A stretch of 64,000 nt of DNA, taken from Acinetobacter lwoffii. Lineage in GTDB: Bacteria > Pseudomonadota > Gammaproteobacteria > Pseudomonadales > Moraxellaceae. Positions 16,601 to 23,005 of the stretch are shown here, piece after piece; the stretch's first letter is position 1, and every line of letters starts with the position of its first letter. A program made the translations under genes and the position numbers. The stretch lies in NCBI RefSeq assembly GCF_019343495.1, contig NZ_CP072549.1:186001-250000 (forward strand). The letters are read 5' to 3'. The notes under the pieces are model-generated. The model saw only the letters and a list, made by a program, of their open reading frames with translations, was not told the origin of the DNA and ran no database searches.

Positions 16601-18766
16601 TTTCAGCTTAGAAACCTGATGAAATTATATCAAGTCAATGCGAATCGCCCTACAGCACTTGCAGTTGCTCATGATCTGCCACTTTTACAGCAGATTCAAA
16701 AGCAACAAAGAGAATTCTCTGAAATAGAAAATCAATGTTCGAATCAATTCGGGGAGTATTGGAAAGGTGAAAATACACCTTGGCAAACGTTTGAAGATGC
16801 TTTCAATCAGTGGCAAGAATTTAAAAGAATTATTGCTAGTAATCTAGAGGATAAAGCAACTTTATTCAAAGCGCTGGAATTTAGTAAAACACATAGTTTG
16901 GATGAGCTATCTTCTCATGTACAACAATTGGAAGCTTTGTTGGATAAGTTGCTTAATGATCATCAATTACAGCCTGACAAAGAACGTACCTCATATGGAG
17001 ATATTTACTTTGAAGATCTCCTTTTAAGACAGCAACAATTACAACGTTCAAATAAATCTTGGCGAAATTGGCTGAATTGGCAAGTTGTTAAGAATCGGTT
17101 ATTTAAAGAAGGGCTCAAGCCTTTAGCTCTCGAGTTGTTGAAGGAGGAAAGAGATCCAGATACGGTTTTAAAACTGTTAAATATAAACTTAGCCCGACAG
17201 TGGATCGTCTATCAATTTAGTAAGCATCCTGAGCTTAATCAGTTTAATGGTGATGAGCATGAGCAAAAAGTACAGTCTTTTGCTGAACAAGATAGAGCGC
17301 ACCAGTTAGCAGCGAGTCAGGAAATTATTCACCGTTGGAATAAGATTTTTAGTGAACAAGATAAATATAAGACGCAATGGACTTTACTGAATAAAGAGTT
17401 AGGCAAAAAGCGTCGACATTTACCAGTACGAGAATTAATGAGGCAGATTCCAGATGTCCTTGTTGGACTGAAGCCATGCTTGCTCATGAGTCCTTTATCA
17501 GTCGCTCAATATCTTGATACTCAAGCAAAGTTTGATGTAGTGATTTTTGACGAAGCATCACAAATCCCAGTTTGGGATGCGATTGGAGCTTTGGCAAGAG
17601 GAAAACAGTCAATTGTTGTGGGTGACAATAAGCAAATGCCTCCGACAAGCTTTTTCGGAAAAGGTGATTCAGATGAAGAAATCGATGAGGAAATCACAGA
17701 GGATTTAGAAAGTATTTTAGATGAATGTCTTGCTGCTCAATTACCAGAACTAGCTTTAAATTGGCATTATCGCAGTCGCTATGAAAGTCTGATCCAATTT
17801 AGCAACCAAAAATATTACAAAGGTGGACTATTTACATTTCCTGCACCTGTAGCGAAAGATACAGCGATACAGTTGCATATGGTCGATGGAGTTTATGATA
17901 AAGGTGATACGCGTACAAATTTAGGTGAAGCTAAAGCAATTGTAGAGTTTATTATTCATCATCTGAAATCACAGCTTGGTCAAAATAGCCCTTTAACTCT
18001 AGGTGTTGTCACCTTCAATATGACACAACAGAAGTTAATTGAGGATTTACTCGATAATGAATTGGCAAAGTATCCTGAATTAGAAGCGATTAGCAAAGCT
18101 GGTATTGAACCGCTCTTTGTGAAAAATTTAGAGAATGTACAAGGTGATGAAAGGGATATTATTATCTTCTCTATTACCTATGCCAAAGATCAAGATGGTC
18201 GGTTATCCATGAACTTTGGTGCATTGAATCGTCAAGGAGGACAGCGGCGTTTAAATGTAGCAATTACCCGTGCTAGACAAGGTTTGCATGTTTTCTCTGC
18301 CTTGAGTCCTGAGGAAATTAATTTAGCACGTACCAATAGTGAAGGCGTTAAAGATCTAAAAGACTTCCTCATCTTTGCTCGAAATGGACAACTTCATTTG
18401 AGTGAAGTTGATCATAAGAAAAAGCACATGAAAAAAGAGTTTATACAATATCTTCAATTTAGGCTTCAAAAGCTTGGTTGGAATGTTGATCTTGGTGTTG
18501 GACATGGTGACAGTGGTGTCGATCTAGCTATTAGGGATGATCAAAGAGTTGGTAATTACTTGGCAGGTATCATTGTTGATGGAGAAGGGTACGCTCAAGC
18601 AGCAACAGCAAGAGATCGGGATCAACTTCGACCAATTGTCTTGAAGGCATTGGGTTGGGAAACGATATCAGTTTGGAGTGTGGATTGGTGGTTGAGTCCT
18701 GAAGATAATTTAAATAAGTTGGACCAAAAAATAAAATCTATTCAATCAGAAAAAAGAGTTGCTTAA
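13613..18766 (+). CDS. Transglutaminase-like/DUF4011/SF1 helicase/MTES_1575-type nuclease protein
   Basis: A 1.7k-residue multidomain protein. In order it shows: an N-terminal domain; a transglutaminase-like part with CCLDTTLLF (Cys about 227) and EEGHSYVGVW (His about 253); the DUF4011 start RWLRRLLDLSLRNKLLNF (about 378); an SF1 helicase with Walker A SGPPGTGKSQT (about 681), a long helical insert, Walker B VVIFDEASQIPVWDA (about 1315), GDNKQMPPTSFF, NWHYRSR, VQGDERDIIIFS and NVAITRARQ; and a C-terminal MTES_1575-like restriction-endonuclease fold (GVDLAI, ARDRDQLRPIVLKALGW). Such helicase-nuclease fusions are common in defence islands. AGGG at 13604-13607 favours GTG 13613 or 13616; GTG 13607 is also in frame. 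A 97-aa gene follows after 16 bases, pointing to a two-gene operon. Confidence 0.88.
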   Translation: MVEKEAQQDIEKYSMQIDSTSALNLVLQQNSVALIREILLSSKEVLSSSRIIIRSNPEYFKEHVINIAYLDADQTLALEKPKLVFDIQFLQELPENLKGQIEIIWVTDQDQILDEKVIEIDLLTVDTWGGERQPIELLTSFSQPNATALSPVLVSASEILKSNNAGSLNGYQDRDRDAVVSQLQAIWEALLQQNLHYIVNPASFIKSGQRIRLPKQIFDEKLACCLDTTLLFSALAEQVGLDTLIVVEEGHSYVGVWLNETPNVDLIIDDIQSLRKRYDLGEVVFIETTLLTQQAKFTAALETAKQYIKDATRQHKFYLAIDVRQSRLRGIKPLSIHHEKKSHLDHSEVEWSAASIPVYEVDQPVETKTTRVDRWLRRLLDLSLRNKLLNFKDNRYSIPLHCSELTLAKLEDALANQEGFLFKSVDSISLKDIQRDNEKQHVNQYVDENLSRKLLFSPLETQALEKRLIEVYRASRTALEEGGANTLFLAIGFLEWKESERSKKTYRAPLLLIPVQITRETAKTGYRLFMYDDEPRFNATLLQLLRQDFELDIAGLNPLPTDDAGVDVNKILHIVRKAIVNVAGWEVKAEAAIGQFSFSKYLMWLDLNTRLEELKNQPVVNHLIETPREPFIKQDEFPQPEKLDQAYQPQQLFTPLSSDSSQLAAVMSAALGRTFVLSGPPGTGKSQTITNMISQCLADGKSVLFVSEKMAALDVVYRRLTQVGLSELCLQLHSSKAQKMEVLDQLRERAQKNNDPYFLANQAKNTDWKKLSDRLVQTRDELNLHVKNLHSQHQIGWSLYTAMSDELRYRETPTLRLPDIDIANLTAEKREELNQVVVQAVNQRQLVSSNMVEELEGFGEGLSEQVWTLAWQEEYQHVQDQIGIQVNNVNNLIDEWNEAFSFTQKTKLNEIKKDFKVFDSIVGLVQRADLKLIGCIKEVDLNSIRRCKNLVSDLSEQRSKLVGQYNDEIYKVELDQLMFKWREAESKIFPFSWFAKFQLRNLMKLYQVNANRPTALAVAHDLPLLQQIQKQQREFSEIENQCSNQFGEYWKGENTPWQTFEDAFNQWQEFKRIIASNLEDKATLFKALEFSKTHSLDELSSHVQQLEALLDKLLNDHQLQPDKERTSYGDIYFEDLLLRQQQLQRSNKSWRNWLNWQVVKNRLFKEGLKPLALELLKEERDPDTVLKLLNINLARQWIVYQFSKHPELNQFNGDEHEQKVQSFAEQDRAHQLAASQEIIHRWNKIFSEQDKYKTQWTLLNKELGKKRRHLPVRELMRQIPDVLVGLKPCLLMSPLSVAQYLDTQAKFDVVIFDEASQIPVWDAIGALARGKQSIVVGDNKQMPPTSFFGKGDSDEEIDEEITEDLESILDECLAAQLPELALNWHYRSRYESLIQFSNQKYYKGGLFTFPAPVAKDTAIQLHMVDGVYDKGDTRTNLGEAKAIVEFIIHHLKSQLGQNSPLTLGVVTFNMTQQKLIEDLLDNELAKYPELEAISKAGIEPLFVKNLENVQGDERDIIIFSITYAKDQDGRLSMNFGALNRQGGQRRLNVAITRARQGLHVFSALSPEEINLARTNSEGVKDLKDFLIFARNGQLHLSEVDHKKKHMKKEFIQYLQFRLQKLGWNVDLGVGHGDSGVDLAIRDDQRVGNYLAGIIVDGEGYAQAATARDRDQLRPIVLKALGWETISVWSVDWWLSPEDNLNKLDQKIKSIQSEKRVA

Positions 18767-18782
18767 CTAAGGAGAATATATA

Positions 18783-19076
18783 ATGGGTTTGTCTGTTCAA
18801 AATATTGCAGTCAAGGTATTAAAAACGGATCTTGAAGACAATGAAGTTTCTTTTGCTGTAAAAGCAGATGTCACAAATATCAAAAAAGATGACTACGATG
18901 ATGAAGATGTCACAGTAGAAATTCAGGGTGTTGATGTTGATGGTTTTGAAATCCTAACGGTATATCTTTCTGGTAAAGTTGATTTTAATACGACAAAAAC
19001 ACTAACTGATCGTACAGACTATCAAGATAAAGATGAGTTTGAACAGGTTGTTAAGTGGCAATTTGTTGATGTATAG
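18783..19076 (+). CDS. Small acidic partner protein, probable beta-sandwich
   Basis: A 97-residue acidic protein that starts 16 bases after the helicase gene with a strong AAGGAG ribosome site, so it is almost certainly cotranscribed. The pattern of alternating strands (IAVKVLKTDLEDNEVSFAVK, ADVTNIKKDD, VTVEIQGVDVDGFEILTVYL) with the N-x-x-K motif resembles FxLYD/immunoglobulin-like domains. No signal peptide is present, so it would act in the cytoplasm. Its role is unknown; a regulatory or recognition subunit of the helicase-nuclease is plausible. The IS5-family element begins only 17 bases after its stop. Confidence 0.72.
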   Translation: MGLSVQNIAVKVLKTDLEDNEVSFAVKADVTNIKKDDYDDEDVTVEIQGVDVDGFEILTVYLSGKVDFNTTKTLTDRTDYQDKDEFEQVVKWQFVDV

Positions 19077-19093
19077 ATTTAGTATTTTCATTA

Positions 19094-20132
19094 GGCTTTG
19101 TTGCGCAAACCTATCTGTAAAGGGTTTTTCAGCGATATAATTTTCAAATGAAGAAGCCTACACACAAAATCTACCGCACAACCAATTGGCCCGCATATAA
19201 CCGAGCACTCATGAGTCGCGGAAATATTGCCATTTGGTTTGATCCTGCTACGCAATGGTATGCGCCATCAAAAGGCAAACAAGGGCGAAATCAAACCTAC
19301 TCCGACGCAGCCATCCAATGCTGCTTAATGATTAAATCCTTATTCCGTCTGTCTTTACGTATGGTCACTGGCTTTGTGCAAAGTCTGATTAAACTTTGCG
19401 GATTAAATTGGATAGCTCCAGATTACACCACGCTTTGTAGAAGACAAAAGCATATTGATATTGTAATCAGCTACCAAAAAAGTAGCGATGGGCTGCATCT
19501 ACTCATGGACTCTACAGGCATGAAGTTTCTAGGTGAGGGCGAATGGAAACGCAAGAAACATGGACCTGAATATCGTCGCCAATGTCGTAAACTTCATATT
19601 GGTATAGATGCTAAAACCCTACAAATACGAGCAGTTCAGCTTACAACCAATAATGTCAGTGATTCACAGGTGCTTGGTGATTTACTTAATCATATTCCAC
19701 AAGATGAGCAGATTAACTCTGTTTATACCGATGGAGCTTATGACACCAAGCAATGCCGTCAGGTCATTGCAGATCGGCAAGCGCATGCGGTGATTCCACC
19801 TAGAAAAAATGCGAAACCATGGAAAGATACAAAGAGTAGCTCGCTAGAGCGAAATGAATTACTTCGAACAATTAAAAGTTTAGGCAGGACACTATGGAAA
19901 AAATGGTCAGGCTATCATCGTCGAAGTTTGGTTGAAACTAAGATGCATTGCATCAAATTATTAGGAGATAAACTCAGTGCAAGGAGTTTTGATAGCCAAG
20001 TGAATGAGATCCATGCACGTGTAGCAGTCCTTAACAGATTTACGGAATTAGGTCGACCACTTACCCAAGTTACGCCTTAAATTTGGCTCAATTAGGGGCG
20101 CTTTGCATTTCAAATCTTTGTGCAACAAAGCC
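19094..20132 (+). mobile_element. IS5-family (IS903-type) insertion sequence, about 1039 bp
   Basis: Terminal inverted repeats GGCTTTGTTGCGCAAA (19094) and TTTGTGCAACAAAGCC (ending 20132) differ at one position. It encodes one 310-aa transposase. The nine flanking bases, TTTTCATTA on the left and GATCAAATC on the right, do not match, so the expected target duplication is absent. Confidence 0.9.
19148..20080 (+). CDS. IS5-family transposase
   Basis: A full-length 310-residue DDE transposase of the IS903-type. It has LLMDSTGMKFLGEGEW (first Asp), VYTDGAYDTKQC (second Asp), and RRSLVETKMHCIKLLGDKL with the Y-R-Glu signature (YHRRSLVETKMH). The N-terminus has the characteristic NWPAYNRALMSRGNIAIWFD. 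There are no interruptions, so it is probably active. Confidence 0.94.
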   Translation: MKKPTHKIYRTTNWPAYNRALMSRGNIAIWFDPATQWYAPSKGKQGRNQTYSDAAIQCCLMIKSLFRLSLRMVTGFVQSLIKLCGLNWIAPDYTTLCRRQKHIDIVISYQKSSDGLHLLMDSTGMKFLGEGEWKRKKHGPEYRRQCRKLHIGIDAKTLQIRAVQLTTNNVSDSQVLGDLLNHIPQDEQINSVYTDGAYDTKQCRQVIADRQAHAVIPPRKNAKPWKDTKSSSLERNELLRTIKSLGRTLWKKWSGYHRRSLVETKMHCIKLLGDKLSARSFDSQVNEIHARVAVLNRFTELGRPLTQVTP

Positions 20133-20207
20133 GATCAAATCTTATTGGATAGATTTGTAGGAAAAACTATTAAAAAAGCTTTTAATGCTGAGTTTAAAGG
20201 TTTTTGA
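20133..20207 (+). pseudogene. C-terminal stub of a gene cut by the IS5-family element
   Basis: Immediately after the IS right end, an open frame runs for 24 codons to TGA at 20205. It reads DQILLDRFVGKTIKKAF and ends EFKGF. It has no start of its own. It could be the tail of a third gene of the defence-like operon or of an unrelated gene. The codon pattern looks coding, but the family is unknown. Confidence 0.4.
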
Positions 20208-20231
20208 TTTACAGCCTATAGTCCGAAAAAA

Positions 20232-20264
20232 TGTCATTAATTATTCATGGTGATGTCATATACA
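20232..20264 (+). promoter_or_regulatory. Pho-box-like triple 11-bp repeat upstream of the secreted nuclease
   Basis: TGTCAT at 20232-20237, TTCAT at 20244-20248 and TGTCAT at 20254-20259 fall in three successive 11-bp units. This matches the arrangement of PhoB binding sites (TGTCA-type half sites every 11 bp). It lies about 45-70 bases before the start of the nuclease gene, where phosphate-starvation control would make sense. The motif is seen; PhoB control is inferred. Confidence 0.6.
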
Positions 20265-20304
20265 AAAATTAGTCTAGTTGCAATTTTAACAAACATTAAA
20301 AAAC

Positions 20305-22761
20305 ATGAAGACTTTAAAACCACATACCTTATGTCTCAGCTTGGCTTTGTTAGGCTGTTCATTTCCAAGCTATGCACAGCTAATGTTCAGTCAATATATT
20401 GACGGTTCTGCTAATCGTAAAGGTTTAGAAATTTATAATCCTGATAGTAGTACAGTCAATTTAGCTGATTATGAAATTCATCAATTTAGTAATGGATCGA
20501 TCACCAAGTCTGCGACTTTTTCATTACAAGGCTCACTTGCGAGTAAAGCAAAGTATATTATTGGCCGCTCAGAATTACAGACCGAAATTGGTACTAAAGT
20601 CAATCAAGTGGCGGGGCTTTCATTTAATGGAGATGATGCTTTAGTTCTGCTCTATAAAGGTACGCCAATTGATCGTTTTGGTCGAGTGGGAGAAGACCCA
20701 GGTTCTGGTTGGGGGACGGCATTTACGAGTTACCAAAATAGTTTGTCACGTACTAAAAATTCAAATCCTGTAACTTCGATTGATCCTACAGCAACATTTG
20801 ATTTAGACAGTGAGTGGTCTAAATGGTCTGATCGAAATGCATTCAATAGTAATTTGGGTGCAGTAAATACTGAGTCGCCATTGACTGAAGTAGTGTGTAG
20901 TACTGCAGATACTCCAATTGCAGACTTACAAACTGCTGCACTGAATCAACAATACGTTGTTCGCGGTATTATCACAGCTGACTATCGTTACCAAAATGGT
21001 TTTTCGGGATTCTATATTCAAACCCCAGATAGCAAAGCCAAAACTGGATTAAGCAATGCGATCTTTGTTTACTTACCCACAAGTAGTACTGCGACTGGTG
21101 GGAAAGTAGGTGAAGAAGTTATCTTTAAGGGGCGTCTAAGTGCTTATCAAAATCAGCTACAGCTCGATCAGCTAAGTAGTAATATCCAAACCTGTAATCA
21201 GCAGGCAGAAAGTCTGGTGAGTGCAACTCCTATACAATTACCATTCTCAAGTTTGACGGATGTAGAAGGGAATACGCCTAAACGCTATCAAGGCATGTTG
21301 GTCAAGATACCGCAGACTTTAACCATCAGTGAAAATTATAATTATGGGCGATTTGGTGAACTTTCATTAAGTTTAGGGCGCTTGTATATTCCAACCAATT
21401 TATATCCTGCGAAATCTGCTGAAGCAGTCAATTTGGCCAAACAAAATTTATTATCAAAAATTATCTTGGATGATGGCTATAACAATCAAAATAGAACGCC
21501 ATGGCTGCCGCAAAACTTCAGTGCAGTAAATACTTTAAGAAGTGGCGATCAATTGAAAAATGTCGAAGGGATTTTGGAATATCGCTTCAATGCATGGCGT
21601 ATTCAGCCAATTTTAAATAAAACACAGCCTGAAATTATTAAAGAAACTAATTCAAGAGCACCAGTGTTAGCAAAAGATTCTGGGCAAATTCGTGCCGCTG
21701 CTTTTAACGTATTAAATTATGATAATGGAGCAGCACAAGGTTTCCCTACAGAACGTGGTGCAACGTCACAAGCTGAGTTCAATAAGCAGCATCAGAAAAT
21801 TGTAAGCGCTTTAAAAGCAATTGATGCAGACGTTTATGGATTAATGGAAATCGCAAATAATGGATATGATGAGAAAAGTGCAGTCGCTTATCTCACCAAA
21901 GCTTTAGGTGCTGATTGGAAATATGTTGTTCCACCCAAGATGACAACGTTAGGAACAGATGCGATTGCGGTTGCCATTATTTATAACAGCAAGCGTGTTA
22001 AGACCGTGGGCGATGCCGCAGTCTATGACGATCTGTCTCAAAAGAACCGAGTCACCATGGCGCAGACTTTCCAAGCTTTATCTGGCGGTAAGGTTTTTAC
22101 TATGGTGCCAAATCATTTAAAATCTAAAGGAAGTTGCCCTAGTGATAAAACCTCTCTAGATGCTGACCAAGGGGATGGTCAAGGTTGTTGGAATTCTACG
22201 CGTTTAACTGCAGTTCAAAAATTGATGCAGTGGATTGCAACCAATCCAACCAAGGTCAATAACCCGAACTATTTACTGGTCGGTGATATGAATAGCTATG
22301 CAAAAGAGGATCCAATACTGGAATTGGAAAAAGCTAATTATAAAGTTTTGCTGAATGATGAAAAAATTGGTCAGGGTAAATCTGCGTACAGTTATATTTT
22401 TGGTGTCGCAAGTGATGCCAACGGCAATGGCGGTTCTGGGAACTTAGACCATGCAATTGCTGATGAAAACTTATATCCAATGGTGAAACGAGCATTTGCA
22501 TGGCACATCAATGCGGATGAGCCGACAGCTTTGGACTATAACGAAGAATATAAAACAGCTGAGCAAATTTCAGCATTTTATAGCGATGACGCATTCCGTT
22601 CTTCCGATCATGATCCTGTAATTGTCGATATGGATTTAAATGATAAGAAAGAAAGCAATATGGATAAAGACGAAACCAGTGGCGGCAGTATGGGCTTATG
22701 GTCAATGCTCACTTTAACGGGGTTAGTTTTAGCAACCACAATGCGCAGACGTAAATTTTGA
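20305..22761 (+). CDS. ExeM/NucH-family secreted endonuclease with lamin-tail domain and GlyGly-CTERM tail
   Basis: An 818-residue extracytoplasmic nuclease. It has a signal peptide (1 to about 24, ending SYAQ), a lamin-tail-like domain (about 25-170, SQYIDGSANRKGLEIYN), an OB-fold region (about 195-290), and an endonuclease/exonuclease/phosphatase domain (about 465-780: RAAAFNVLNYDNG, LMEIANNGYD, VPNHLKSKG, LLVGDMNSYAKEDP, DHAIADENL, SSDHDPVIVD). The C-terminus has a GGS motif, a hydrophobic helix and RRRK (GGSMGLWSMLTL... MRRRKF), the GlyGly-CTERM signal cleaved by rhombosortase. It should degrade external DNA. With the nucleotidase downstream it could release phosphate and nucleosides. A Pho-box-like repeat is upstream. 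A terminator at 22811 separates it from the next gene. Confidence 0.9.
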   Translation: MKTLKPHTLCLSLALLGCSFPSYAQLMFSQYIDGSANRKGLEIYNPDSSTVNLADYEIHQFSNGSITKSATFSLQGSLASKAKYIIGRSELQTEIGTKVNQVAGLSFNGDDALVLLYKGTPIDRFGRVGEDPGSGWGTAFTSYQNSLSRTKNSNPVTSIDPTATFDLDSEWSKWSDRNAFNSNLGAVNTESPLTEVVCSTADTPIADLQTAALNQQYVVRGIITADYRYQNGFSGFYIQTPDSKAKTGLSNAIFVYLPTSSTATGGKVGEEVIFKGRLSAYQNQLQLDQLSSNIQTCNQQAESLVSATPIQLPFSSLTDVEGNTPKRYQGMLVKIPQTLTISENYNYGRFGELSLSLGRLYIPTNLYPAKSAEAVNLAKQNLLSKIILDDGYNNQNRTPWLPQNFSAVNTLRSGDQLKNVEGILEYRFNAWRIQPILNKTQPEIIKETNSRAPVLAKDSGQIRAAAFNVLNYDNGAAQGFPTERGATSQAEFNKQHQKIVSALKAIDADVYGLMEIANNGYDEKSAVAYLTKALGADWKYVVPPKMTTLGTDAIAVAIIYNSKRVKTVGDAAVYDDLSQKNRVTMAQTFQALSGGKVFTMVPNHLKSKGSCPSDKTSLDADQGDGQGCWNSTRLTAVQKLMQWIATNPTKVNNPNYLLVGDMNSYAKEDPILELEKANYKVLLNDEKIGQGKSAYSYIFGVASDANGNGGSGNLDHAIADENLYPMVKRAFAWHINADEPTALDYNEEYKTAEQISAFYSDDAFRSSDHDPVIVDMDLNDKKESNMDKDETSGGSMGLWSMLTLTGLVLATTMRRRKF

Positions 22762-22810
22762 GATAAATCAAGCACGGATAAATCTAAAAATTGATTAGAT
22801 AGTTGTGATC

Positions 22811-22843
22811 ATAGGGGGAAATTTGTATTTCTCCCTATTTTAT
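22811..22843 (+). terminator. Terminator after the secreted nuclease gene
   Basis: ATAGGGGGAAAT (22811-22822) pairs with ATTTCTCCCTAT (22827-22838) with one mismatch. It is followed by TTTATT. Confidence 0.7.
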
Positions 22844-22943
22844 TCCGTCAAAAAATGAATATATCTTAATCAAATGCATGATTATTAAATACTTATAATC
22901 TAAACCATTTGTTAAAAAATAATGAGAAAAAAGTGAGGATGTC

Positions 22944-22982
22944 ATGAGTTTGAAACCGCAGGACTACATGATGTCTGTTTAA
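22944..22982 (+). CDS. Possible 12-residue leader peptide upstream of the nucleotidase
   Basis: The short frame MSLKPQDYMMSV ends with TAA at 22980. It has GTGAGGA (22934-22940) as a good ribosome site, 12 bases before the nucleotidase reading frame opens. It could be a translationally coupled leader or the remnant of a gene start. No known leader is recognised. Confidence 0.3.
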   Translation: MSLKPQDYMMSV

Positions 22983-23005
22983 ATTCTAATCACATGGGGA
23001 TGGCC

